DNA from: Congeria kusceri
Taxonomy: Eukaryota > Mollusca > Bivalvia > Myida > Dreissenidae
DNA length: 64,000 nucleotides
Assembly: GCA_027627225.1 (NCBI GenBank)
Contig: CM051028.1
Location: 29,598,329 to 29,662,328 of the forward strand
Direction of reading: 5' to 3'
In this document: positions 23,173 through 35,030 of the stretch, one piece after another
How positions within the stretch are numbered: the stretch's first letter is position 1
How the letters are laid out: every line of letters begins with the position of its first letter
Made by a program: the position numbers and the translations under genes
The notes under the pieces: model-generated
Seen by the model: only the letters and a program-made list of their open reading frames with translations
What the model was told of the DNA's origin: nothing
Database searches by the model: none

Positions 23173-24539
23173 ATATTTGTTAATAGAAACCAACAAGTAA
23201 ATATACTTTCATAAAGTTTTAATAGATGATGCTTATTTGGAGATTGGAAATGCGGCCCAGAAACGCTGTAATAAAATCCAATTAATCTTATAATATAGTT
23301 AAGATACTTCCACTATTGGTTTAATGAAAATAAATAAATGTTCGACGCAAAATAACATATGTGGTCCGCTTTCAACAATCATTTAGTAAACAATTGATTA
23401 AATTTCTTAGAAACAACATAAATCCTTAGAGTATATTGTTGCTTCCTTTATTTTTTCAATAAAATACATTAAAAAGTATTATAGTAAAGTGTGCAATAGT
23501 GTTCACAGTTATGTACACCATTAAAAAGTATATTTCTATGAAGCTTATATAGACAGATGACAAAATTAACTTAATTATACTCACGAGACATTTCGTAACC
23601 CTTTACTCCACAACGCAGAAAATATTGCAACCAAGGCTTAATAGATCAGAAAAAAATCCGTTACATTTATTCTGCTTAACTTAATGTTTTAGTGTCACAT
23701 ACAGTAAGATTGTCTCGACGCCTCTATAACTCCGTGTATTCCAGGCTGCAAGCTAGTACCGACGATATAATGTTTCACGCTCTTGTATTTTGTACGCGTT
23801 CGATTGTAATTTGTATCAAATTTCCTTTCAAATGGCGCACATAAATTGGCACTCCGTTTGTTCTCTACTTTGTTTTCGGGTGTAGTTATTGTAAAGAAAT
23901 TTTATTTGTTTAAAGAAAGAATACCCAATATCAATTTCACAGACGAACATTTAAATGCCAGTCTGGTGCGAAGTGTTAAGTTCGCATAGTATTGCCCTGA
24001 CCTGAGCAAAATGTAAAATAAAGTACACAATAAATGTATACATGTGCAAACGATCATGAATATGTTATACACATTGTAACATAATGACGACTGCAACTAT
24101 GTATGTATGTATTATGTAAAGGTATGCTTGCATGGTTGTAAATTACATACATGGGCTTTCGAAGGTACATGTATTTTATTGTAATACTCAACCATTTAGT
24201 TTAAACATATTTATTTGTTCATGAATGTACAAAATGATTAACATGTGCATGTACAACAATGATATGGTATTTTATGGATAAGAAAACAAGCATCGAAGAT
24301 GCTTATGCAAGTTCTTTACCATGCTGGAGTTTACGAAGATAATCTGCACATTTAATCAGTTGGTTATGAGTGTACTGTAGTTGCAGAAGAACATTTTGTC
24401 GCTTGGTTGGATACGGTAGTTAAGTTCTAAGTACTATGACAGAACAAAATGTGCTTAGCTCTTAGTGAAAGATAGCGACTATTCTGAACTATAAGTAAAT
24501 TCAATATCAAATGAATTTCACATTGTCACACACCTTAAG
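23173..24539. other. Noncoding stretch
   Basis: No gene or clear repeat is recognised in this AT-rich sequence. Confidence 0.45.
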
Positions 24540-24570
24540 GTAGTCGGGGAGGATCGATCCAAAACACGGT

Positions 24571-25335
24571 CTACGCGTCGAAGCGTTTAGTTGCTGCAAT
24601 GAAACCATGGACACGCTGGAAAACGTATTTATTCTCTTCAAATGATAACCGGTCATCTCCAAAAAGGAGATTGTTTAGAGTCATTGCACATGGCAGATTT
24701 GAGAAAAAGGAATTGCGAGTACTATTGGATCTAGGGCAGAGGAGAAGGTAGTATATTGGTGTTTCTTCTTCACCACAGGAGCAGAACGGAGTGTCTATGA
24801 TGTTCCTACGATACAGCTCGTAGTTCAGTGTGCTACATCCCAGGCGAAGGCGACAGTGATGAATCTGTAATGTTCTATTATCAATGTTATAGAGGGTAGG
24901 TGATCTCGTGCTTTGCTTTTTCATACGTTTTCGCTTAAAGTCTAGCACAGTAGTTGCATTACGTGTGGGCGATGGGAGAACATTCCATGCACGCATAGTC
25001 GAGGGTAGAAATGAAGACCCATACAACTGACTTTTTGTGTGGATAATAGGTATTTCGTGATTGCTACGAAGTGAATAGGTCCGGTCAGAATGCACAGGAA
25101 TCAGGTTAGACAGGTATGTTAGGGTAAGATTATGTTTCATCTTGAATAGAAGTAGAAGTTTATGGTTTCGTCGTCTTTCGGCTAGAGATTCCCAGTTTAG
25201 ATTCGACAGGAGACGATCAAGGTTACAATACTTGGTGGCTCGAGTTACGATCCTTGAAGCTTCGTTTTGGGGCTGCTTCAATATCGTTGATGAGTTCGCT
25301 AGAACAATTGTCCCATACCACATCGGCGTACTCAA
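24571..25335 (-). pseudogene. Retrotransposon C-terminal region
   Basis: This is the thumb/connection-like region of non-LTR ORF2 (RIVTRATKYCNLDRLL) ending in a Cys motif, FCSCGEEETPIYYLLLCP. In active elements the Tyr after P-I is usually His (E-T-x-x-H-x-L-x-x-C-P), so the zinc-binding residue seems lost. The stop codon follows KRFDA. Confidence 0.82.
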
Positions 25336-25482
25336 GGAGGGGTCGAATAAAGGCTATGTACATACGCCTAGGCTTGCGCGGGATAGTACATACTTAAGAG
25401 AACGGAGGATTCCGATTCTCTGCCAGGCCTTGTTAACCATGACTGAGATATGAGATGCCCATTTTGCATCCTCTGATAGAGT

Positions 25483-25743
25483 TCATCCAAGATGTTTATG
25501 TAACCTGACTTGAGATACTGGGACGTCGTCCATAAGAAGATCCGGACGATTGGGTTTATTTCGTTTACGTGAGAAAGTGACGGACTTTGTTTTTGCTGGA
25601 TTGAACGAAACCAGCCACGTATTTGACCATTCAATAATTCGAGATAAATCAGTGTTTAACTCTTGAGCAGACGGAACAGGATTTTCAACAATGACGTAAA
25701 GACTTGTATCGTCGGCAAAATAGTATGCTGGCCCCAATGTCAT
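25483..25743 (-). pseudogene. Retrotransposon RT motif C fragment
   Basis: YFADDTSLY is RT motif C with the catalytic Asp pair, in a frame shifted against the fragment carrying motifs A and B. It is followed by the thumb-like WLVSFNPAKTKSV. The two frames overlap around 25685-25743, consistent with a single-base indel. Confidence 0.85.
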
Positions 25744-26290
25744 TGACGATATCGTTTATGTAAATTAAAAAGAGTAGTGGGCCTAGGATGGATCCTTGAG
25801 GAACGCCAGCGTTAATAGAGGACGAAGAGGAAGATGTGTTCTCAAAGACAACACGCTGTTTTCTGTTCGACAAGTAGGAGGAGAACCAGTTCAAAAGAGA
25901 ACCACTTATGCCAATAGAAGATAATTTAGACAGAAGCCCTCGATGCCGTACTCTGTCGAATGCTTTAGATAAATCACAAAAGACGGCGCGGACTTCTTTA
26001 CCATCATCAAGTGTCTTAGTAATATCGTCATACAGGTATACAAGCTGATTAATGGTAGAGTCGCCCTTTATGAACCCTGATTGAAATGGTGTAAGAATGC
26101 GATTTGAAACTAAATAATTGTATATATGTTTGTGGACGCAGCGTTTCATGAGCTTGCCGATGCAACTGGGTAATGAAATGGGACGATAGTTGGAAGGATC
26201 AGAAGGATCTGCTTTTTTAAAGATGGGCGTGACATAAGCCAGTTTCCACGATGAAGGGAATGCAGAACTAGACAAGAGCTTGCTGAACAA
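25685..26290 (-). pseudogene. Retrotransposon reverse transcriptase, fingers and palm
   Basis: The fragment contains NYRPISLPSCIGKL (RT motif 2), FCDLSKAFDRVRH with the first catalytic Asp (motif A), and AGVPQGSILGPLLFLIYIND (motif B). A frameshift just before motif C sends it out of frame, so the second catalytic Asp pair is absent here. Confidence 0.88.
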
Positions 26291-27013
26291 GAGACAAAGC
26301 GGAGTTACTAGTTCGTTGGATCCTTCTTTTAAGAGTCTTGGACTAATCGAATCCGGACCACTAGCCTTCGAGGGATCGATGACAGAAATGGCATCTTTAA
26401 CATCTTGATCCGAAATAGTAATGGTTGAGAGAAAGGACCCTGTAGAATTAGGAAGAGTAGGGGGAGAATGATTGCCACTATCTAGAGTTGATTGTTCACA
26501 GAACTATGCATTGAGTACTGATGCCTTGTCCTCGTCTGATACTGCTTCCTTGCCGTTGTCAATGTTGATATGGAGGTTGAACTGTGTCTAGATGTGAGAC
26601 GGTTCGCCAGTTGGAACCATTTCTTGGCAGTGATATTGTCCGAGTTAATCTGATCGATGATCTTTTTGTGATGTTCGGCTTTTGCTATTCGAATAAGGGA
26701 GGTTGTTTGATTTCTCGTATTTCGAAAGTTGGTCCATGCAATTTGATCATTTTATATTTTTGCGATTCTATGTAGTCGTTTGCGCTTCCGTATCATGTGG
26801 CGAATTTCACTATTGATCCATGGTATATCGTTTGGTCTAATGGTAACTGTTTTGTTTGGAATACTTTATGAAGCTGCAGATAATATGACATTTTAAATAA
26901 TTTCGACAACTAAGTCCAGATTTTCACTATTCAAGGCTGAATTCTAATCGGCAGAGTTGAGATGATGCCTATACTTGGTGTAGTCGGCTTCTTTGTAAAG
27001 CCAGATGTGACGC

Positions 27014-27367
27014 TTATAGCAGGTTTGAGCTGGTCTGGAGAACTTTAAGACAGAGGCAATGAACGCGTATTATATCTGGAATAAAGGAATCTGCAACAAA
27101 ACTGGAAAGGACGTGTTTTGTGTGCCCTACAAACATGAGGTATATAAGTGAACTAGACTGTTCAGTAAAGTGAGTCGGAGAATTGATCAATTGTGTTGCG
27201 TTGTATGAATTAATCAATCTACTCATTTTGTTGGACTGTAAGGCTTCTATGTTTATGTTGAAGTCGCCGGTTACTAGTAAATTATCGTAGCGTTCATTAA
27301 AGGCCTGGTCGAGACTGTGCTCCATGTTCAACCACTGTGTGTTGTTTGAGTCCGGTGGACGATACAT
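27014..27367 (-). pseudogene. Retrotransposon APE endonuclease, C-terminal fragment
   Basis: MYRPPDSNNTQW and LLVTGDFNIN are the classic Y-R-P-P and G-D-F-N motifs of APE endonucleases. Just upstream, near 27470-27505 in a different frame, GGGVAIYVRD is the preceding endonuclease motif. The SSLIYLMFV segment stands where S-x-IDLxxV is expected, so the terminal SDH-type motif is eroded. Confidence 0.8.
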
Positions 27368-27650
27368 TCCACCAATTAGAAGTTTGCGCTGGTTGATATG
27401 AATTTCAACCCAAAGGGCTTCGAGGCATCTGCGAATAGATCTGGACGTTCAACAGCTTTAAGTGTGTCGCGAACATATATTGCAACTCCTCCGCCAACTC
27501 TACCTCGTCTGTCGCAGCGAAACGGAAGACTGAAATTGGGTATTGACAAGTCGTCGTTAGATTAGTTGAATTAAGCCAAGTTTCGGTGAAAACTAGGACG
27601 TCGTAGGTCTGTGCCTCAATTTAAAGAATATCAGTTTTGGGCTTCAGGCT

Positions 27651-27908
27651 TTAAATATTGAGGTGCATTATAGCTAAACCATTAGAGGTGAGATCTGTGT
27701 CGGATTGAAAGAGGGGATCGGACATGTTTGGGTCAGAAGCAGGGCCAGGATTAGTTTCAACATCACCAGATTTACAGATAAGCAGAGAGTGTAGATAGAG
27801 AGCAAATATCATTAAGTAAGTAGATAAGCTGAATCTGCGCGTCCAGGGCAGTGGCGTCGTGTTCATACAGATTTCAAGTGAGTACATACTATGGGGGTAA
27901 GAAGTCAT
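27651..27908 (-). pseudogene. Retrotransposon N-terminus with 2A-like motif
   Basis: The fragment has a hydrophobic stretch (YLMIFALYLHSLLI, residues 31-44) followed directly by CKSGDVETNPGP; the GDVETNPGP part lies at 27741-27767. D-V/I-E-x-N-P-G-P is the consensus for 2A ribosome-skipping peptides, reported in viruses and at the N-termini of some non-LTR retrotransposons, including molluscan and echinoderm CR1-type elements. The fragment ends with AIMHLNI, the usual start of the APE endonuclease. Confidence 0.8.
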
Positions 27909-28010
27909 GCGGATAGATTATGGACGCCACGTGGATATAGATCAGACACATAGTGAGTGGGACACGGATCTGGAACCGACCGAGATCCACAGAAAGGTGT
28001 GTGATATTAT

Positions 28011-28785
28011 GAATAACTGTAGAGAATAAAATTGGCAATAGTATATAGAGCGACATTTAAGTTTTGGGCGTTGTGGGCAAAAGTAATATACTTTAAATTC
28101 TTTATTGATTGAGCATTAAGTTAAAGCAAAGAATGGTTGTGTTCATTTCGGTTCACGTCGAATGTGGTAGGTCAAAGTTTAGAGTTAATCTCTAAGCATG
28201 TGGAAAATATATTTATTATGAAAAATGTCGATATTCCATACGTGTAGTTTCTTAAGAAGTTAACATGGTATGTTGTTAATTCTGTATAATCGTGCTTCAA
28301 AGGACAAGGTAAATTGTATAATCTATGGGCGACACACGTTTTCTAGAAAAAGGATAATTTTGCCAATTGACGATTAACCACTTAGATTAGGCTCGACGCA
28401 GATTAGGTTCGACGCAGAAATGCTGTTAACCATAAATCCAACATGAAAATACTTTTAACATGTTTACAATAATACATGAGATGGTAAAAAAAGATTTTCT
28501 GGAATAGAAATTACATTGATATTACTCTATGATAAGTATTTTGTTTAAAGATAGCATGTAATAAGCATACCTTGTTAGCAACCTTGACAATTGTATTTAG
28601 AGTTATTAGTTTTAGACTGAATAACACCAACACATGTAGACTTACACAATTTTGAAAGAAAAAGTGTTTTGACTAAATAAGTGTTTTTGTGAAAGGAGAC
28701 TTACACATAGATTCGCAAGACTTTAATGTAGAATTGTGCAATCAGTTAGTGTTCACACAATTATAGAACAACTATGTACTAATTT
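28011..28785. other. Noncoding stretch
   Basis: No gene or clear repeat is recognised between the retrotransposon and the degenerate satellite. Confidence 0.45.
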
Positions 28786-29830
28786 TCTGTTGTTAATACA
28801 GTGTCGTTTGTAATCTGTAGCAAACATAAACATTCAAAAAAGTAAACAAGATGCATACTCTTATTATTTGAAGAACGATCGTACAATATACTTATTTGAT
28901 TGGTGCTATTCATAAACATAGTCATGACACACAATTTTATTATGTAAAGAATTATCGCATGCATGTTAATACATTCATAAATGTAAACAAGCTCATAATA
29001 GTTTAATGTAAAGAAATCGTACAATAGATTTAGTATGTATTCATAAAAGTAGACAATACACATATTCTTATTATATCAAGAATTATCGTACAGCAGGCGA
29101 TATTAAATAAAGAACTAACATATACATATTATATGTATTCATAAAAGACTCATATTATTTTTAATAAAAAGGAACTATCGTACAATAGATTTAATATGTA
29201 TTCATAAAAAGTAGGCAAGACACATATTCTTGTTATCTCAAGAATTATCGTACACTAGACTTCTTTGATAGGTGTTGTATGTATTCATAAAAGTAAACAG
29301 GACTCATGATCTTATGATTTAAAGAATTATTGCATGTATGGTATATGTATTCGTAAACGTAAACAGGACGCATTATTTATAGAACTGTCGTACAATGGAT
29401 TTTTATATTGTTGCATGTTATATTTATTAATAAAAATAAACAAGATAGATACTTGTTTAAAGAACTATAATACATTAAATGTATATGATGTTGTTACATG
29501 TTATAAGTAATCATAAAAGTAAACAAGACACATTATCGTTTTGTTTAAAAGTACTGTTGTACAATATACTTTTTTGATTGGTGTTACTTTTTATATGTAT
29601 TCTTGAAAGAAAACAAGGCACACGCTCTTTTTATTTAAAGAATTATGATTCAATAAACTTATTTGATTTACATGTTACATTTAATCATAATAGTAAACAA
29701 GACACACAATCTTGTCATTTAAGGAACTATCGTACAATTGTCTTGTTTCGTGAAGAGCTATGTCACCAAACATCAGCATTCATAAGATTAAACAAGACTG
29801 GTATACTGGTATCATATAAAGAGGTACTTA
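28786..29830. repeat. Degenerate satellite, units of roughly 60-100 bp
   Basis: About a dozen diverged units repeat the order AAAGAA(C/T)TATCGTACAAT, ATGTATTCATAAAAGTAAAC, AAGACACAT. Unit length varies because of internal indels, so the array is old. Confidence 0.7.
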
Positions 29831-30012
29831 TTTAAATGGTTGTATATGTTATATTTTAATATGCAGATGTATGCCACAAAAAAATGTATCATAGTTTAAA
29901 TAAAACATTCGTTTATTTAGAAAATGGAAATTAGAAATTTTGCCCGGAGTGTACACTTTTTTTATCGTACTTATGTGTATAATTAACCTCTATATTCGAA
30001 CGCCTTGGTAAA

Positions 30013-30270
30013 GCTTGAGACATTACAAGTATGTGACAGCAGTATCTTGAAGTAATAACAGTGCTTTGAGACATTACAAGTATGTGACAGCAGTATCTTG
30101 AAGTAATAATAGTGCTTTGAGACATTACAAGTATGTGACAGCAGTATCTTGAAGTAATAATAGTGCTTTGAGACATTACAAGTATGTGACAGCAGTAGCT
30201 TGAAGTAATAATAGGGCTTTGAGACATTACAAGTATGTGACAGCAGTATCTTGAAGTAATACTAGTGCTT
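30013..30270. repeat. 51-bp tandem repeat, five copies
   Basis: The unit containing TTGAGACATTACAAGTATGT recurs every 51 bases with only a few substitutions. Since 51 is a multiple of three, the minus strand stays open across it and would encode a 17-residue repeat with SRYCCHILVMSQ; this is probably a by-product of the period. Confidence 0.9.
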
Positions 30271-30529
30271 TGGGCATACTTTATTATATTGTAATAATAA
30301 ATTCGCAATTTTTCCAACGTTAACACAATATATAAACAACCATAGTAAATTGTGTTATGAATAGAACAAATAACAATAAGGAGTATCCCACTAAAACAGT
30401 ATGGTACAATCAAACTCGTGCGAACCGTGCTGGAAAAAAAACAAACTAGCACAAACATAGGAGACAATTGTATCAAGTACTGTATGCTAAAATAGCTCAC
30501 GGGTGACAGATTAACATTGCCGAGCTATA

Positions 30530-30830
30530 ATAAGCACATACACACAAATATACACATGCGCACATATACATACATACATATGTATACATGCACACACATG
30601 TACACAGATCTACACATATACACATACATACACATATACGTATACTATATACATATACTTACACATATATATACATACACATACACATACACAGGTACAT
30701 ACATGCATGCATACTTACATACATACATAAATACATACGTACGTACGTACATACATACATACTTATATACATACGTACATACATATATATACATACATAC
30801 ATACATACTTATATACATACATACATATTA
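30530..30830. repeat. (ATAC)n-type microsatellite
   Basis: A long impure run of ACAT/ATAC units with GTAC interruptions. The long open frames across it are low-complexity artefacts. Confidence 0.85.
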
Positions 30831-31139
30831 TTATATCGATATTCGTTTTTGTCTGCTATTAATGTAAAACTTCCATTTTAATGTAAGTATTACATTGCTG
30901 TACACGTGTTGAATGTGATCATTGATAAAACGAGAGTATTCAGTCTTCAAATAATAAGTCATCAGGTAAATAAGATGAGTCGCTGTGTACACATGGTAGC
31001 GATCGTTGCTATACAATACAGATTAAATTTGTTAGTGACGGGATAAGTGGCGAGAGTGAGTACACCAAGTTAAAGTCGGAGGTATACTGTTAAAAATAGG
31101 TTACAATATACGACTGAATCTGGCGAGATGTTCCATGAC

Positions 31140-31330
31140 CTCGCACCTGTGCACAACATCGTTCTTGTCCTTCACAAGGATGAGGCCGTTTGTTGTCCAG
31201 AACGTTTAAGGTTCGAGCCCCGACGGAGGCGCTATCTTATGGTGCTATCACACCAGATCCCGTCACCTCGACACTCATAAAGGTCCTCAGCACGTCATGA
31301 ATTTTGTAAAGGACGTGGCGAGGACTTAAT
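31140..31330 (+). mobile_element. Possible tRNA-derived SINE
   Basis: AAGGTTCGAGCCCCGAC resembles a B box, and the segment ends in an A-rich tail (AATAAAAAAAACACAAA). The A box is not clear. Confidence 0.35.
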
Positions 31331-31719
31331 AAAAAAAACACAAACTTAAAACAAATATAATCACTTTCTACGCAAGTAGTAGATCTGTACGGCGTCCTTA
31401 TCACGACCAGGCGGTCAACACTATTACCATGTCACGCACATCAACCCGCGCGCTTCACGTCGAATCGGTTCATACGGCGCAGCTTCTGTGCCCGGTACGT
31501 CTAAGAATACTGTACGCCGCAAGTACCACGCCTACCATACGCCACGCCCACGTCAACCCGGTCCTTATGCTTTAAATACTTCGCCACGCTCTGTCGTAGA
31601 TCATTGTGTTCTCAGTTGAATTTCGACGTAGAGGCAACATTTTACCGTTCAAACAGACTTGGTGTCGACTCGCCACTGGCGCAGTCCGTAAAACATACGT
31701 TGAGCATACGTTGGAAATG

Positions 31720-32850
31720 TACGGAATCCGATTACGGCCATATGGAATATTGTGCCTCTTACCTCGACACGAGAATTGCGCGAAACACGAAGCAAGACAC
31801 GATATTCCCACGAGGCACGACGCGAGGCCCGATATTGTAACATGAGATCTCGCACTGTCGCAGTATCCCATACCACGAAATATCGTGTCTCGCTTCGTAA
31901 TTCGCCGGATTATCGTGTCTCGCTTCGTCTCTCGAGGTAAAACATCGTGCCTCGCTTCGTGTCTCGCGCAATTCTCGTGCCTCACGTTCAAAGGTCGAGA
32001 CACGAGATGTGAAGCGATACACGATATTCAGGCGAGACAAGAAGCGAAGCACGATATTATATCGTTCAAATATCGCCCATATCTCGAGACTCGTGGTAGA
32101 TTTTCAAACCACGATACACAAAGCGAGGCGCGAGAATCCGGCAACACACGAAGCGAGGCACGATATGTATCGTTCAAATATCTCCCGAATGTCGAGTCTC
32201 GCGGTAAATTTCAAACCACGATACACGAAGTCCGGTACGGAATCCGGTTAGTGCCATATGAAATATCGTGTATCGACCCTTGAACGCAAGGCACGATAAT
32301 TGCACGAAACACGAAGCGAGACACGATATTCCCGCGAGACATGAAGCGAGGCACGATATTGTAAAACGATATCTCGCACTGTCGCAGTATCCCATATAAA
32401 TAACATATTGTGTCTCGCGTGGTGTTTCGCGCAATTCTCGTGTCTCGCTTCATGTCTCGCGTTAAAATATCGTGCCTCGCTCCGTGTCTCGCGCGATTCT
32501 CGTGCCTTGCGTTCAAAGGTCGAGACACGATATGTTAAGCAAGACACGAAGGATACACGATATTCAGGCGAGACACGAAGCGAGGCACGATATTATATCG
32601 TTTAAATATCGCCCGATTCTCGTGTCTCGCGGTAGATTTCAAACCACGATATGCGAAGCGAGACGCGAGAATTGCGCGAGACATAAAGCGAGGCACGATA
32701 TTGTATCATTCAAATATCGCACGATTATCGAGTATCGTGTCTCGCTTCGTGTCTCGTGTTACAATATCGTGCCTCGCTTCATGTCTCGCGGGAATATCGT
32801 GTATCGCGCCATGTTTCGCGCAATTCTCGTGTCTCGCCATAGCCGTAAGA
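31720..32850. repeat. Field of inverted TATCGTGTCTCGC repeats
   Basis: Dozens of copies of ATATCGTGTCTCGC and CGTGTCTCGCGCAATTCTCG occur in both orientations in alternating blocks, for example forward at 31880-31990 and reverse at 31995-32055. A longer order of about 510 bases is visible: the CGCACTGTCGCAGTATCCCA block at 31851 recurs near 32373, and CGGAATCCG at 31723 recurs near 32238. Overlapping long frames on both strands follow from the repeat. Confidence 0.85.
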
Positions 32851-33056
32851 GGCACAATACTGGGTCATGAATACTCTGAATACGCTAAAAAGGTCACTAT
32901 TACGTCATTACACGGTCTATACAACGTCCTCGCTTTTCCACGCCCTAACTACGCAAGTTTTGTGCATGCTCAAAACAGCTCCACGTCCTCCTCGTCCACA
33001 AAGACATAACCAGGTCACTACTGCCCTCGGTCCTCACCACGTCGAAGGCCGTCCCC

Positions 33057-33192
33057 ACCACGCCCTCGTGGTGGACGTGGTAAGGACGGGCACTGGTGTT
33101 ATAGGGGTATTAGATTGGGTTAGAACCACGCCCTCGTGGTGGACGAGGTAAGGACGGGCTCTGGTGTTATAGGGGTATTCGATTGGTTTGGT
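33057..33192. repeat. 68-bp tandem duplication
   Basis: ACCACGCCCTCGTGGTGGAC starts at 33057 and again at 33125. Each copy itself opens with a short palindrome (CCAC..GTGG). Confidence 0.85.
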
Positions 33193-33287
33193 TAGTCCAG
33201 ATGCTTTAGTTATTGCAGTTAAGCCATTTTATCAAGTTTTTCAAACTACGTAATTCTGTGACTGTAATAATTCTCTATGTACATAAT

Positions 33288-33431
33288 GATTGTTATATAG
33301 CTTGACGTACTGATTGTTATACAGCGTGAAGTATTGATTGTAATACAGCTTGAAGTATTGATTGTTATACAGCTTGAAGTATTGATTGTTATACAGGCTG
33401 AAGTTCTGTTTGTTATAAAGCTGGAAGTAAG
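33288..33431. repeat. 24-bp minisatellite, six copies
   Basis: The GATTGTTATACAGCTTGAAG unit recurs every 24 bases from 33288, with decay at both ends. The minus strand reads as an 8-residue LYNNQYFK-type repeat, which I do not take as coding. Confidence 0.88.
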
Positions 33432-34599
33432 ATCTACAAACGCCATATGAAGTCCCCCTACACCGCAAAGGTTCAATATGTGTGAAACGTCCATGGGAAC
33501 CATCTCACCAAATCTGTCAGGTTTACTCACATGCCTCGTGGGAGTCCTAATATACAGAAAGTATCATGGGTGTATTATTGTTTAAGTGAATTTATGACGT
33601 TTGGGTTGTAACTATGATTAATCGTCAAATAATTTAGATCTAGCGTGAATTGTGGGGAATTACCTAAAATTCAATAAACGTTGAAGATAGTTTCACCTTA
33701 TCTTCAAAGCACCCAATGATTCATTGCTCCTTTTTAAAACATTTAGTTTCGTGCCGTGATACACAGCACCACTATTAAAAAGAAAAAGAAAAACAACTAG
33801 TATACAATGTTGTATTTTCGGCAGTAGTCATTACTTCCCTTTCATTATAGTCGCTATGTTTCACGTAGACTTTTGTGCAAACATTCTCCCCCATATTCTT
33901 GAACACAACTTCGCCATGTTCTTTATCATCCGCGTACGGGAATGTATGAAGTATTTCAAACCCGTGCTTTTCAAAAATACGTTGAGAGAAGATCGAAGTT
34001 CCTTCGCCTGTTATACACGGTTTTTCGTCTGCAAACTGCGAGAAGAACACAAGCTCAGATTCCATTACCTGAACCCGAGGCCCCGCTTTCTGAAATCCGG
34101 GCGAACTCAAGATTCAAAAAACGAATAGCAACGTTGGCGTCAAACCGTTTGAAGACATTCATTTCGTCGTGTTTCTGGTAGAGAAATTTCAGGATAGTTT
34201 TTACCTTTTCATCTTTGATTTTATCCATATTCATCTCCCAGCTACACGGAACAGTATTGACGGTTTCGGTTTGTATTCCGATGACGTCATCGCTCGGGTC
34301 ATCGACCAAAATCAGCGATAAATGATCGGAAAATCTAGCCGCAGAAGTTCTTTCGTGTAGTCATCTACGACGATTTCCATTGCTTTACAGAGAGGCTCGT
34401 CGGTGAAAAAGAAGTCGGCAAGAAATTCCACCAATGCTTGCATCCGGCCCCCAGACAGCAGATCCATGTGCATACCGTCCAGCTGTAATGCGGCATTTAT
34501 ATCTGGAATGATGTAAAAAATGGAACAAGACACTCTCTAGCATTGAAAATGGAGAATGTGTTTAAACACGCTTATATACTTACGATGTTGAAGAGAATT

Positions 34600-35030
34600 A
34601 TATACTGGTATATATATATACGTGTTTTAGAAAGCTGTACTAGTATACCGGTACATGTTTTATAACATATAGTCATTTCGAAGATGTACAAATGCCAATG
34701 CCCCCTACTTGATAACAAATATATCACGGCATCAGTTTCGGACGTAGACATAAGCTTCAAACGGTGTTTGTTTACATAGTCCGACACAGATTCCACCAGG
34801 ATATACATACAACTTTGTCCGTTCTGAGTTCTTGCAACATTACACAAATAAACAAACAAATAAGGCCAAGAAGTCTTTAAATGCATATCTTTCATCTAAA
34901 TTAATGCAATAAGTCTTTAATGTTAACTTGCACATTTAATGTTTGTATATAATGCGTGAGCATGTTTGAACGAACTGCAACCCCCAATGTGTCTATTTCC
35001 CCAGTCATAGTGTCACATTATTACGCGCCG
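34600..35030. other. Intron of the GNAT pseudogene
   Basis: AT-rich sequence with no recognised feature. Confidence 0.45.

Larger units (their letters stand above)
24540..28010 (-). mobile_element. CR1-like non-LTR retrotransposon, decayed
   Basis: Minus-strand order: N-terminal segment with a 2A-like motif, APE-type endonuclease, reverse transcriptase and a C-terminal Cys motif. The frame is broken by several frameshifts and stops. The 5' and 3' limits are approximate; no poly(A) tail or target-site duplication could be fixed by eye. The APE endonuclease plus the RT motif order fits the CR1/L2/Jockey group; CR1 is my best guess. The insertion is nearly full length for its second ORF, which is unusual because most such copies are strongly 5' truncated. 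Confidence 0.85.

Noticed and set aside
30517..30881. Tyr/Thr/His-rich frames of about 100 codons
   Set aside because: Products of the ATAC microsatellite.
31572..33009. Overlapping frames of 75-143 codons on both strands
   Set aside because: The repeated TATCGTGTCTCG motif lacks stop codons in several frames; no domain and no consistent codon pattern.
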